A stretch of DNA of 64,000 nucleotides from Apium graveolens. Lineage: Eukaryota; Streptophyta; Magnoliopsida; Apiales; Apiaceae. Position numbers and translations under genes: made by a program. The notes beneath the pieces are model-generated. The model was not told the DNA's origin. It ran no database searches and worked only from the letters and a program-made list of their open reading frames with translations. The stretch spans positions 94,848,609 through 94,912,608 of the forward strand of contig NC_133653.1 of the NCBI RefSeq assembly GCF_009905375.1. Direction: 5' to 3'. This document shows, in pieces, positions 9,820 to 22,700 of this stretch; the stretch's first letter is position 1; the number at the start of each line of letters is the position of its first letter.

Positions 9820-10524
9820 TTACTGACATACTCGTATCTTTTCAGTCAATTTTGGCACTAGCTTAATCTCAAATAATCCTTCTGTTCCCCTACCGGTCAT
9901 CCTCACGTCAATTTCCATCTTCTCAAATTCCTTAATCAACTCCTTCGATGTCATTATCATCTTGAGTCTTTCCTTCCTACTAAGGGCGTCAGCCACCACA
10001 TTGGCTTTACCTGGGTGATACAAAATTTCACAGTCATAGTCTTTTATCAACTCTAACCATCTCCTCTGTCTCATGTTCAGTTCCTTTTGAGTGAAAATAT
10101 ATTTGAGGCTTTTATGGTTAGTGTAGATCTCACATTTCTCACCGTATAGGCAGTGTCTCCAAATTTTTAGGGCAAACACTATGGCTGCTAATTCTAGATC
10201 ATGCGTAGGGTATCTGCTCTTATATTCCTTCAATTGCCGAGAGGCATAGGCTATAACTTTGTCGTGATGCATCAGTACACATCCTAATCCTTTAAGCGAT
10301 GTGTCGCTGTATATTACAAACTCTCCCTTTCCATCGGGAAGAGCGAGCACTGGTGCTGACACCAGCCTCCTTTTCAGTTCTTGAAAACTCTCCTCACATT
10401 TCTCTGTCCATATAAACTTTTCTGTCTTTCGGGTAAGTCTAGTCAGTGGACCGGCTATCTTAGCAAAATCTTGCACGAACCTTCGGTAATATCCTGCTAA
10501 ACCCACAAAACTCTTAACCTCCAT
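9820..10524 (-). pseudogene. pol: Element A reverse transcriptase end and RNase H
   Basis: 234 residues start at the RT thumb/connection ([14 protein letters not shown]) and cover RNase H, with [13 protein letters not shown] (first acidic position), [26 protein letters not shown] (Glu) and [12 protein letters not shown], and VADALSRK at the end. One conserved Asp of the TDHKSL motif is Asn here. The frame differs from the RT segment upstream, indicating a single-base deletion near 10530. Confidence 0.8.
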
Positions 10525-10637
10525 TGGGTAGTTGGTCTTTCCCCTTTGGATACCACCTCTATCTTGGCAGGGTCGACTAAAACTCCTTTGCTACTCACCA
10601 CATGTCCTAAAAACTGAACTTCTCTCAACCAAAACTC

Positions 10638-11405
10638 TCACTTCGAGAACTTGGCATACAATTTCTCATTCCTCAAAATTTCTAAGACTATCCTCAAATG
10701 TTCTGCGTGTTCTTGCTCTGTCTTTGAGTAGATCAGAATATCATCGATAAAAACTATCACACATATATCCAGGTACTTTTTGAACACTATGTTCATCAAA
10801 TCGATAAAGGTTGCGGGTGCATTGGTTAACCCAAACGACATAACTAAGAACTCATAATGTCCATACCTAGTGCGAAAAGCAGTCTTCGGTATATCTTCCG
10901 GTTTGATTTTCAACTGGTGATATCCTGTACTTAAATCTATTTTGGAAAAATATACAGCTCCCTTGAGTTGGTCAAATAGGTCATCAGTTCTGGGGAGAGG
11001 GTACCTATTCTTTATAGTCAGCTTATTCAGCTCTCGATAGTCTATGCATAATCTCATACTACCGTCCTTTTTCTTTACGAACAGTACTGGCGCTCCCCAT
11101 GGCGACACACTGGGCCTTATCATTCCATTATCTAATAACTCTTGCAGTTGAGAAGCTAGTTCCTTCATCTCAACTGGGGCTAGCCTATATGGGGCCTTGC
11201 ATACTGGTGTCGTTCCTGGTGCTAACTCTATAGAGAACTCTATTTCTCGGTTAGGTGGTAATCCTGGTAAGTTTTCTGGAAATACATCCTCGAATTCATT
11301 TACTACGGGTATGTCCTGTATATTAGGGATTTCCTTCTTGGTATCTATCACATAAGCTAAATAGGCCTCGTTACCTTTCCTTAACAGTCTTTTTGCCTGT
11401 AGCAT
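10638..11405 (-). pseudogene. pol: Element A reverse transcriptase
   Basis: 255 residues hold RT fingers and palm: [55 protein letters not shown], the first catalytic Asp in [12 protein letters not shown], and the second motif [11 protein letters not shown] (catalytic DD present). RT copies element RNA into DNA. The frame opens after three stop codons that separate it from the protease and closes at a TGA at 10638-10640 just after LYAKFSK. Confidence 0.85.
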
Positions 11406-11519
11406 GGTTAGAAATTTCTAGTTCTATCATTGACCTTTAAACACTACTTCTTTTTTATTCTGCACTATTATCTTTACTTTCTTCCGTTCACAATCTATTT
11501 GCGCTCCATTACTGGATAA

Positions 11520-11798
11520 TCAATCCATTCCTAAGATTACATCAAATTCTCCTAACACGAATGGGATTAGGTCAACCTCGAAGATCTTCCCTTCTAATTT
11601 CAACTTGCACTTATGGTGTACTTGATTTACAGGAATTATTTCTTTGTTTGCTATTTCCACTCGTAATATCTCACGTAAGGGTATGTCATTAAGTTTTAAC
11701 TTTTTAGCAAAATCTTGAGATATAAAAGACTTAGTTGCTCCAGAATCAAATAGGACATTTGCATGTTCGGAATTTAACAAAAGGGTACCTGCTATCAC
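11520..11798 (-). pseudogene. pol: Element A aspartic protease
   Basis: 92 residues with the retropepsin active-site motif VLFDSGATKSFIS and the downstream GEFDVILGMD strand. It would cleave the polyprotein. The frame stops with TGA at 11520-11522 directly after GMD, at a site normally occupied by tryptophan, and more stops follow before RT. It is in the same frame as the RT segment at 10638-11405. Confidence 0.8.
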
Positions 11799-13059
11799 GT
11801 CAGTGTTTCAGACAGCATCCTGAGCAGTCATGTTGAAGGTCCTAGCAGCTGGGGGTCGGTTGGATGTAGCTCTGCTCATACCTGAGACTGGGGGCTTTAT
11901 TATCGGGCAATCCTTCCTCATATGTCCTACTTTCCCATATTGGAAACATGTCTTGCTATATTGGGAACAGTTGTTGGCAAGGTGTCCGGGTTGGTCGCAC
12001 CTGTAACATTTCAGAGGGGCTCTCGCCTGGTTGCATATCCCAAGGTGTCTTCTCTTACAGGTCTAGCACTCTGCTATTGGGGCACGGGGTTGGCTATGAA
12101 ATGTTGCCCTAGATTGTCCGCCGCTGGACAACACTCTCACTCGGGGCCTTTCTGAATCTGGGGCCTCGTGCAGGTTGGGACACCGCTCCCCTGACGAACC
12201 TGCTCGGAAGGCTCCTGTTGCCGGTTCCTATTCCTTGGCTTCCTATCTTCCTTTTCCTATTTTCTTTCTCCTTCACACTCTGCTCACTGCCAGCTTCAAT
12301 AATCGAGGTTTTTTGCACTAAGGTGGCATAGTCTGTCAGCTCTAACACTGCTACTCGGTTCTGTATCCACTGTTTCAGACCAAGCTGAAACCTTCGCGCT
12401 TTCTTTTCTTTGGTATTCACGAACTCAGGCACAAATCTCGACAACTCAGTAAATTTGGCCTCATATTCTGCCACAGTCATCTTATCATGTTTCAACTCCA
12501 GAAATATAATCTCCATCTGGGTTTCCATAAACCTAGGGAAATACTTGTCTAAGAACAGTCGGGTAAATCTATCCCATGGAATCACATCATCAGTCTCTAG
12601 GTCTCATTTGGACTCCCACCAGTAGTTAGCTTCTCCTTTCAGCATGTAAGAAGCGAAAATAGTCTTATGTCGTTCCTCAACTCCTAGTATCTCGAAGGAC
12701 TTTTCTATCTCCTTGAGCCAGGCCCGTGCTTCAACGGGGTCGACAGATCCTAGAAATTCTGGAGGTTTGAGAGATTTAAAGGCTCTAAAGGTAGTAGCTG
12801 CAGTCTATTGGGCATCATGTGGCTGTGGTGGAATAGGCTGTTGGTTCAGATTTGCTCTTAACAGTTCCATAAATTCATTCATGGGGTTTCCTCCCTGATG
12901 GGTATCCTTAGCCTCTTCTTCTACATATTCTTCCTCATCATATTAATTATAGTCTAGGTCTTCTTCACTTTTCTCATTCACTACAGGGTCAGGTTCACCT
13001 CGTTGTTGGTTAACAGATTCCGCGGGCTGTGCCCTGGTTCCTCTTCTACGTGGTGGCAT
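11799..13059 (-). pseudogene. gag: Element A gag with zinc knuckles
   Basis: A start codon at 13057-13059 begins MPPRRRGTRAQP, a usual Tekay gag start, but a TAA follows about 38 codons later (near 12944). Downstream pieces show a retrotransposon gag capsid: LKGEANYWWESK, WDRFTRLFLDKYFP and VAEYEAKFTELSRF (12109-12585). At about 11966-12008 a CCHC zinc knuckle (CYRCDQPGHLANNC) is intact; the next one (CFQYGKVGHMRKDC) has lost its second cysteine. Several stops and frame changes make it a pseudogene. Confidence 0.8.
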
Positions 13060-13427
13060 TGTTCTGATATTTAAAATTGGTCAACATAGTTGTAATTATA
13101 ACAGTTGGATTATTTTATTCGTATGTAAGCATGTCATTTATTATCTAGCAGGTTTTTATAAAGTGCAATAATATAGACATCATTTCTTAATAATTGCTTA
13201 GATATATATTAATAAGATCTCCCATTTATATCTTGGGGATGAAACAACTAGCCGAGTTCATACATGCTTGATTACAATCTATCACTACTAGTTCTGAATA
13301 CTGAAATGAAAATACATAAGCCGTGTACCCTGAAGGGCTAGGAACGCTATCTACTACTAGCTATCCTATCAAAATTGGTGACAAGTCACCCAGCCTTCTT
13401 CAAGGTCCATATCTTGACAGTAGTCAC

Positions 13428-14117
13428 TCAGTCACTATCACTGCGAGTGAGGTCACACACCCTCCTCATCGCTCCTGCAATCATCAGCTCTGCATCAACT
13501 ACCGGGATGTATCCTCCCACTATTGTCATCCTCATCTGAACACTGGTACGGAGCTCGATCCCATCGATCTCTCTGCGGGCTATGGCTGGAGAAGCGGCTC
13601 TGAAATCTCCTTGCTTTCCTAGTCGGGTGGCTCTCTCGGCTGTCAGTTCCTGGCATAACTCCGCAATTCGAGTAGATGCCGCAGTGATCTCAGCATTAAG
13701 CTGACCCACTACCCAGTCGTGTACGGCTACATGCATGGTTGCCGGTGGTGGTAAAGGTGAATCTGGGTCGCTAGAGGATATATCATGAACCTCGTGGAAC
13801 TGTGCACGTATCGCCTCATCATCATCATCATCAGTATAGTGCATAGGGCTCTGGATCCTTGGGGGTGGTGTAGGAGAGCGAATAGCCTAGTGAGGGTACA
13901 TCTCTACATCCCTCCATACTATGCCATTAGCTTTGGGGACAGGAAGGTTAGTCTCCTCCTCTAGGACATCCTCAGTAGGGTCATCCTCTGAATCATCAAT
14001 GGGTGGGCTCTCTGGCTCGGGAATAGGGTCACGCTCAGGAATCATAACATCATCAACGGGATCAACCTCCCTCCTAGGCTCCACTGGTACCTGACATAAT
14101 AGGAAAGGTGTTACCAA
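13428..14117 (-). pseudogene. Leader ORF between PBS and gag, element A
   Basis: One frame of ~230 codons, interrupted once by TAG at 13887-13889, lies in sense orientation between the PBS and gag. The first part is acidic and Pro/Glu-rich (ERDPIPEPESPPIDDSEDD). After the stop come an Asp run, an SSSDPDSPLPPP stretch, a helical or coiled segment (QLNAEITAASTRIAELCQEL) and a tail rich in Met and Val. The partial copy at 4025 has a glutamine codon at the TAG position, so the ORF was once continuous. Element B has an intact ORF at the corresponding place. No known domain recognised. Confidence 0.6.
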
Positions 14118-14266
14118 CTTAGAGTTGGAATTCCCTTGAGGGTAAAACGGTCAAGACTACCCGTGTAGCCCGACGACGAACTCGACTTGAGCTCTAATTG
14201 ATTATTTTATTATTCTTATGTCTACATATTTTATGTCCTATCGTTTCCAAGATTTGATAACCTAAG

Positions 14267-14278
14267 GCTCTAATACCA
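14267..14278 (-). other. Primer-binding site of element A
   Basis: The reverse complement reads TGGTATTAGAGC, one transition away from the initiator tRNA-Met PBS. It lies four bases from the 5' LTR at 14283. Confidence 0.8.
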
Positions 14279-14282
14279 TTTC

Positions 14283-15297
14283 TGTGGCGCCCCAAAACCC
14301 GGGGTCAGGAGTCTCGGAGGCCACGTCATCTAAACTCACACAACTCACACTACAGTATATAAATACTCATGCTTCACGACCCCACACTTATCACACACAC
14401 ACACTTACAGGTTATTGTCTTGGAAATGAACCATCAAAACTAGAGTAATTGTCAACCATCAAGTGATATTTATTACAACCCAAAAGTAATTAATCTTACC
14501 GGGGAGGAACCTTTAAGTAAGGCTAGTTCGCCGGCCAAATATATATTTCTTGTTTTTTACCTTACATAAGTCATACTTATAAATAAGCCGAACTATAAAC
14601 AACTGAAAACTAATCCAACTTATTCTGACTACCTGTGGTACATCACCAAACAATCTACGGAACAGCTGGCCATTTCCTACCCATTTCCTGGCTACGGAAC
14701 AACTTGATTCACTGTTGTGTTGTGTCAATTTAAGAAAACAAATGTGAGCTATAATGCCCAACTTAATAAATTACAGTATGAAAATGACTGTATGATAACA
14801 TCATATATGATAATAATGTTTTATTCGAAAATAGTTTTCCTTGGTGATACACACCTTCTTATTAAAACAATTCTTTAAGGGATTTTAATATCCTGCTAAT
14901 ACCTTAATAGTAATCCCAGCACCTAGGCTTGGGTTACGGTATTGCATCGCAATTCCAATTGGAAGAATTAGGACACTCGTTGGAGCCACCGTATATGATG
15001 ATCAGTCGTAATATGATAATAGTAACCTTTTCTACTAGTTGAGGGACGACACCCTCACATCTTGGTTATCACCCTTGCCGCATACGGGCTATGTGTCCTC
15101 ATTTCGGGTATACACACACTTCGCAGGTCCATAGGTACATATTGTACCATCTTCTACGGTACCAGTAGTCTATCCAATACACGAAGTACTTGGATCCTAC
15201 CCCTCCCTTGTCCATTAGGAAATCCTATCATATCTCGAGAACTCGAACCACATCGAAGTTCCTCCAAGCGTTTTGCTTGTTGATAGGCATATCTTTA

Positions 15298-15333
<36 letters not shown>

Positions 15334-18014
15334 TTCCAAAAGTTTCGGAGGAAGTACTAAGGATGTGAGTTGACCGTTGTTAACAGATAATTAATAAGGG
15401 GGAAAAGTTTCTCCTTGAAACTATATTCAAAATATTAATAAGTCGGGATAATATTCACCGACGATCTGAAATTATTCGAATGATATTCCGAAATCAGAAA
15501 GTATGTTTTAAATCAGGATCTATGATTTTTAAATCAATAATAAACCCTTTCATAAATAATAAATAATTAAATGATGATCGATAAATAATTAAACCTCAAA
15601 TGAGTTTACTCTTTAAAAGAATATTTAAAAATAATATTCCTCAACTAGTTTGTGTCTACATAATTATTAATCTTTAATGATTAATCAGGTTTGAAATAAA
15701 TAATTGCTGGGGTATACTATGCCCATGATAAAAGAATAAGTATATAATATTTATTATTCGAACAATAAAATATTGTTGAGGGAATATGATAGTTGGGGAA
15801 ATCGTTTTAATAAAAGTTCGAGGTATTTTAATGTTTCGTAAGTGGACATTGAGTCCCTTTAAAACGTACTATTATGGACTTATAAATGTCCTATAATATC
15901 ATCGAAATGATTCCCGAGTTTTATCTTAAATCCCGACCGACTCTCGGTCTCATATAATATGTCACGCTTAAAGCGAAATAAACATTTCACGATATATATT
16001 TATCGTACCACATCGCTACATTATGCGAAACTTTAACAACTACGTATCATGGCAAACATGGTATTTATGCAATGATAGTAAAGCAATCCTTTCACAACAT
16101 AACATTAAAATGGAGTTGGGTTTATAAACTTGCCTGGGTATCTCGAGGTGGAGGATACTCTAGGTTCCGCTCAGAAATCTATAACCATAAACACATTTCA
16201 TTTCGTTAGGTTCCGTTCTAATTTACGGCAACCCGCACTCATGCGCTACTTATTATGCACCCTCTCAACGTACACTACCCTTATCATTCCTTTAAGTCAT
16301 ATTCACATTATGGACACTTCATTTTTCTAAGTATCTTAGGTTCATTCTTATTATCGCCGTCGGCTCCGCTTATGGATTCTCACGGTTTCTAGTCGCGCGG
16401 TCTCGGCTCCGATAATTTTATAAAATTTAGAAATTATTATTTTTAATTAAAATTTTTATGGCCGTTAGGAAACTCAATATGTTACTCTCTGTAAAAATTT
16501 CATGATTTATGACCACTCTTAAGTCTATCCTTTATATTTTCAAAGTTCGTGATTTGTAGCAGTTTTTCTCGCATAAAACACTTTTAGTAAAATGACCATA
16601 ACTTTTGATCCGTAAATCGGAATCAAGCGATTCAAGTGCCTAAACGATCCTTATAACATTTTCTATCCTAAACAAAGGGTATTTTTCAAGAAACTACAGT
16701 TTACAACTTCGGGACTTTCTGCAGAAACTTAAAGTTACGATTTGTTGGTTTTAACGGAGTTACGTTTACGATCGGGGTTTCGTTTACGCCCTAACTCTTA
16801 ACACAACCACCAACAATCATCATATCATCATAAAAACACAAAATCCTCTCAATTACATCATGTTTTGGGGGCAAAAACAACCAACCTTAAATCTATTTAA
16901 CTTAATCATCAAGATTTCACCCATGACACTCATTATACTAGGTTTACTACCACATACTAAATAGATCTTAAAATGAATCTTAAATAAAGTTGGGCCAAAG
17001 ATTTTTACCTTTCTTGAAAGCTTGAGATTTCTTCTTGAGGATGGTGGAGGCTTGGAAGTGCTTGGTATGATTTTTAGAACCTAAAACCACCATTGAAATC
17101 AAGAAACAAAGAGAGGTTACTATTCATACTATTCACTAGTGAGTTTCTTGAATTTATTCCACCCATCAAATCTTGATAAAAAGAGATGAAAGAATTTTAT
17201 TACCTTATTTTAATTGCTAGGAGGCTTGATAATTAATTGGATGATTTTACAAGAGCTAGAACTTGGAGATTTGAATTTGAATTCCCCTTTTTTTCTTCAA
17301 ATTGCCGAATGGAAGTAATTGGGATGGGGGCTATTTATACTACTCTTGGTTGCTTCTCTTGGATGCTTTGCTAGGTTGCTTCTAGGAAGATGAGGTGATA
17401 TCTTTGCAACTGATTTTATTCTCCTTGTATAGCATTCTAGGTTGATTCTTGGTTGCAAATCTTAGGGACAAATCTTTGTAGCTTGCTAGCTTACAAGCTA
17501 CCTACAAGGTTTAGCTTCCTTAGCACACTATTTTGCTAGCTAGCTTGATCATCCTATGGTTAGCTCACTATTTGATAAAGTAATCATGGTTACTTCCTTA
17601 CCATGGTTTAGCTAGTGCGTTACATTTATTTAATCATTTACGCGTTTGCTCGGTTACTTAAACGTTCTTCGTAATACTCACTCATAAATGGTTCGCGATG
17701 TAATTCCTTTTGTATTTATTCCTTATATTTTTATTTATCCTACTTGAATATAAATCCGTAGGATTTTAATCTCGTAATTATATTGTGATTCCCGTAATCC
17801 TCAATGAGTCGTAAATACTTTCGTTTTTCAAAGTTCTTTTTCTTCGAAAACTAATAGCGTTTACGTACACTCATTTAGTACGTATAATCGTAATATCAAC
17901 TCCGAAACTCATTTTCTCATGCACTACATAGTGTGGGCTCAAAAGTTTTTTCCGTCTGTCAGGGTTACTATTCATTAAACGTTTTACAAGGTCTCAAAAA
18001 TTCGAGTTATTACA
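14283..18014 (-). repeat. 5' LTR of element A
   Basis: It pairs end to end with 4688-8396 and has the same termini (TGTGGCGCC...TTATTACA on plus). It differs by scattered substitutions and a longer TA run at about 15300-15330 (some 30 bases against about 12). The palindromes seen in the other copy have decayed here (14991-15015, 15032-15041). A putative TATA box on minus is at 17332-17339. Confidence 0.9.
17332..17339 (-). promoter_or_regulatory. Putative TATA box, element A 5' LTR
   Basis: TATAAATA on the minus strand, at the same position as in the other LTR. As part of the 5' LTR this would be the copy that drove genomic RNA. Confidence 0.45.
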
Positions 18015-19794
18015 GCATGCCTATCACATAGCACGTAATCATGTTATTCATATATCATGCAATCACATATTTCATGTAACACATAAGTCAGATCGTCAAA
18101 AGATAGGTTTCAGAACGTTCAGAATTGAAATCAGGTCAATAATAGTGTTTACCGGTCAGATACCGACTCAAAAGGACTAAAAAATCAAATGACATTGCAA
18201 TACAAAAGAAATTAGGTCTTAAAAGTATTTTTATTGAAAGCGTAATATTTTTCTGAGTTTGTACGCGTTCGTTTCTTATTAAACAGACGAACGGTTCATT
18301 TATTACGAATAAAATAAGAATAAATAGAATTAAATCAATTAATAATAATATTAATTGATTTTTAAATACCAAAATATAGTTTTTAAAAGCTTGAAAATAA
18401 TTTTCAAGGATTTATTTGAATTAATTATAAATAATTTATATTTATTTAACTACTTATAAATAAAATTAATTGATTAAATGATTTAATCAATTAATAAAAT
18501 TCATAAATAATTAACTAAAATAAATTATAAATAATTAAATCAAATTAGATTTTTGAAAATAATAAAAGAAAATAATTTTAAGAATTTAAAATAGTTAAGT
18601 AAATAATTTTTAGTATTTAAAATAATTATTAAATAATTTTTAGAAATAAATAAAATGATTTTCGAAAATAGGGAAAAGGATTTTTGAAATGTTTTTTTAA
18701 AAATTAAAATCTGGGAAACAGAAGTGGGGATTGGGTTTAGGGTTTCGGGGATCAAACCCGGGTTTTATAAAGGACCCGTTTGGATCACGAAGAAACTGCC
18801 GGGTCAGGCTTGAACGCCGCCCGGATTCTGGGACGAACTCAGTTTCCGGCGGGTTCGCGCGGGTTCGCCGGACTCCGGCGAGTCTGATTTCTGGCGATAC
18901 AACTCCTCCCCTCCCGTTTTCAACCTTGCTTTCGATCAAAAATTCCTCAGAAACTCACAGCCAACATCGATAAGGTTAATCGATTAACCAAACCCGGATT
19001 CCGACCAAGGTTGCCATGGAATCCGGCAAGCTTTAATCTTTATCTGACCAAAATATAACTCGGTCAAATCTAAACTAAAAACTGCGATTTAAATGCCAAA
19101 ATAAAGGTAGTAACATCTACAATCTATTTGAATCCTTTACAACATCAAACAATCAACCGATAACTTAAAAATCAAATATCAAAATCAAGAAAACCAAGAA
19201 CACTACCATACTATTTTAGGGATCAAATAATCGATTAAACATATAAATCGATTCTATAGAACAAGATAAAGCTATATCTAATATCAAAACAAACCAACAA
19301 TTACTCAAAATCAAAGTTCGATTTCAAGCCTCAAGAACACAAAATCGATTTTGCACATTACTTAACCTCGGATCGTGATTCTTATATCAATAGAACGGCC
19401 CTGAAACAAGCTTCAATTTGATTACAAGAGCATCAACAACCGATTCCTAGAACTTCCAAAATCAATGATTCTTTGTTCTTGAAGAAATTTTACCCCCAAA
19501 AATGTTCTTGATTATTCGTTCTAATTTTTGAATTTTAATGAATTAAAATGAATAAAATAAAATTAATACAACTATTTATATTTACAGTAATTATATCCCC
19601 AAAATAAATTAAGGGTGTTTTTATCCCCCTAATTAAAATAATTAGTCCCCAAAATAATAATTACGGGGAATAATTTTAAAAATGGTAAAATACAAAATTT
19701 ATATCAAAATTTCCCAAAAATTATGAATAATTCAAAAATGCAGTAATACTAGGTAGTTGAAATATGAATAATTTTATAAAAATAAAAACACAGA
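18015..19794. other. Left half of an old non-coding remnant split by element B
   Basis: AT-rich DNA (18200-18720 is dominated by A/T runs) with one GC-rich, CpG-containing patch at about 18750-18905, then more AT-rich DNA. It resumes at 34131 after element B. The overlapping frames on both strands at 18697-18973 exist only because the GC patch has few stops. The overall texture (GC patch, stacked AAATTA runs, CCCAAAA blocks) resembles a decayed gypsy LTR, but no termini are visible. Confidence 0.4.
19790..19794. other. Target-site duplication of element B, left copy
   Basis: ACAGA directly precedes the LTR start TGTAAC and recurs at 34131-34135 directly after the other LTR. A perfect 5-bp duplication is the mark of Ty3/gypsy integration and fixes both ends of element B. 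Confidence 0.9.
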
Positions 19795-22700
19795 TGTAAC
19801 ACCCCCAAATCCGGGGTCGGGGATCCGGGTTGTCACGAGTTCCATTTCCCTTAATAACACCCAATCTTAATAATTACTCAACTACTCTGTACTGTGACCC
19901 CACAATGAAAACACACACCACACGTTATAGTCTCAGAGATGAACATCCAAAAATAACCACAAGTCATTTTATTCCATAATTATCTACCAATACACCTTAA
20001 AAGGTTTTCTGAATAAATTTACATTTCTTTGCCATTATTACAATTCATAAATATACATAAATCTGGTACATTAGAAGTTGAAAGCCTAGCCTATTGGTAG
20101 CTCCTACCTCAGCTACGGCGGCATCAATGCTTCTAGAAAACTGCGGAACGTCTCCTAATCGCTTGCGAATCGGGAGCTTGGTCCTGTTCATCCTTTCTAT
20201 CTGTTATTGTGTGATGAAAGAAGAAAGCAAGGGTGAGCAGCAAGCCCACCAAAATAATATGTATAATGATTAATAGTATATGAGCCTTCTCTTAGTACTC
20301 ATGAAAGTCTTGGTCAAAAGAAATGAACCAAGTTGATATCTTAATGCGATGAAGTCGCAAAATATTCAGTATATATATATACATATATACTTTTCAAAAT
20401 ATTGGAAGTCCTCTTCCATGCATAATATACACAAAGTCCCAGTGTATAACTGTATATAAAAAAAATATCGTTGCAAGGTGATCTCATATATCTAACCTTG
20501 TCTCAACGTTTTTCTGAAAATCTTTGTCATTCATAAGACAATTATTAATTAGATATAAGTTTAAAAGATGAAGTTACAAGATACCCCAATATACTTATAT
20601 CTTTCCCAAATACTACTTGAACTACCACCGTTCAAGTTATAATTAGCTTCAAAAGTTCATCACATAGATGAGACTATAAGACAAGATTTGAATAGATTAA
20701 ATCTTTAAAATATTATCAAAATAAAATGAAGTTACGAGATACTTCATTTTATGTAAACATCATTTTGAAAACTTGACCCTGCCAACACTCAACAATCGCC
20801 CAACCGTAGCCTTTCTATCGAAGTGCTCTGGGTAGTGTTGCAGAAATTATCCAATTGGATGATGAACTCATTACGGGAGTTTTCCGCGCCAGGAAGACCA
20901 CTTACGATGATCAGTCGTAGTAGTACAACCCCACCATTTTCTACATGTAGAGGAGAACCTGTCGGATTTACTTGTCAACCGAACACTGAACTCCTAAGGA
21001 ATGGACCGCCTTAGCGGAACTTCCAGGCCATTTGGGCCAATATAATAAGGTTGGGCCGGCGCTACTCGGCCACTTACGCCACTCCTAGTTCAGATGAAAT
21101 CCATGACTCTGAAACGTAAAGCTCGTCCCCACTTTCCCCAAGTAGAAACTTGTTGATACGGCTCCACCAAGAAGTCGTATCTATTTGGAAAGGAGAACTC
21201 ACCGATATTTCCCAGGCGATGCCTGTTAATGGATTAACTTGTTCCAAGAATTTTACTTCCCGAGTGTTGGGTAAGTAATCAATTCATTTATCAAAACAGC
21301 AACCTTGTTGCGAATATAAAACACACCACAGAGCCGGATCCCTCAGGTTTTGAGCGAGTATTTAAATCCCCTTCGAAAGGAGGATCTTAAATATATAAAA
21401 AAATGAGTTTTGGGATCCGCTCTAACTTTTAAAAATCATTTTGAAGACTCGCAAAACATTTTTAAGAATGTTTGGAGTGAAGCTGATTTAATCGAAAATA
21501 CTATCTTTATTTGAATAATCGAAAATAAGTTTGATTATTGACACCTTATTCTTTAATAAAATAAAGAATATATCTCAGCAAATAATCGGAGTCATAGATC
21601 CTCAAATGAATACTCAAAAATATTCATTAAATAATATAAACTGAGTCATAATCCCTCGAATGAATATTCAAATAATATTCAGATAATAAAATAAAAGGAG
21701 TCATAAGTCCTCGAATGAATATTCAAAATAATATTCATTTAATATAAAGGAGTCATACGCCTTCGAATAATATTCGAAATAATATTCAATAATAAAATAA
21801 AGTTAAAGTTATCGAATAAACCTTATTCGATTAATAGTTTTGAAAACTATGACCATATATATATATAAGTATATATATATATTTATATCCATATATACAA
21901 AATCTACTCGGGATCCTCGACTCCCGGTTTTAGAAAATATTTTCACCTTTGGGTCCCTATACTAAGGGTATATGCAAATTACCGCTATCCTCTAGCATAG
22001 GTATTATCAACTGAATCAACAATTATATATGGAAAGAATACGAAACAGGCATGCATATATATATACCATAGCAGCATGCTTCAATATATTGCAACATTTG
22101 CTAATTAACCAACATGCATCTGTCGCAAGATAATGTAAATACCTATATACATCACAACAACAATTATAACTGGTAGAAAACTTGCCTGAGCGACTGGGGG
22201 TTACGAATGGCTCGGGACGAGTCTGGTAACCTATAAACAACAAGTAAGTTGGAATTAAACCAAAGTCACTTGTAAATCTATACTTTAACTAACTTAGACT
22301 CTAACGCTTGTTTTGCGCTTACTGATTTTCTTAAGTCACTCGAGTACCCTCGGCTCCACCATTTTTTGTAATTTAACCTTTATGAGTTCTAAGGCGATTC
22401 CTTCGCGAGTGTCTTACCAATTGCCTAACACACTTACCATAAATGTTTCATGCATTAATTAACCCTTTTCGGTCTTTAACCTATGTTTCAAAGTAAGGCG
22501 AGGGGAAAAGTTTCGTTCGCGAAACGCCGTTACTTGAAACGGTCGTTTCTCCTAAACCGTGCATCGGAATCGAACAAACTACATATCAAAACGAAGCTCG
22601 TAACACGAACTATCTAACCATGACAATGGTCATAATCTAGCAGGGGGTTCTCGGGTACTAATGTTATGCACAAAAACAGTCTAAAGAAAATCGAACGTTA

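Larger units (their letters stand above)
4688..18014 (-). mobile_element. Element A: Tekay/Del-like Ty3/gypsy chromovirus, degenerate
   Basis: Two ~3.7-kb LTRs bracket a ~5.9-kb internal domain. Read on the minus strand the order is LTR, PBS, leader ORF, gag with zinc knuckles, protease, RT, RNase H, integrase, chromodomain, polypurine tract, LTR. This gene order with a C-terminal chromodomain defines chromoviruses; the RT and integrase sequences look like the Tekay/Del branch. All coding parts contain stops or frameshifts. LTRs differ by several per cent by eye, so the insertion is older than element B. No target duplication is visible because the left side continues into a second partial internal domain. 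Confidence 0.85.

Noticed and set aside
15301..15330. TA repeat as a regulatory or origin element
   Set aside because: A simple microsatellite that varies in length between the two LTRs of element A; nothing else supports a function.
18697..18973. Overlapping ORFs on both strands as a possible host exon
   Set aside because: They reflect a GC-rich block with few stops; neither frame shows a domain, splice context or start context.
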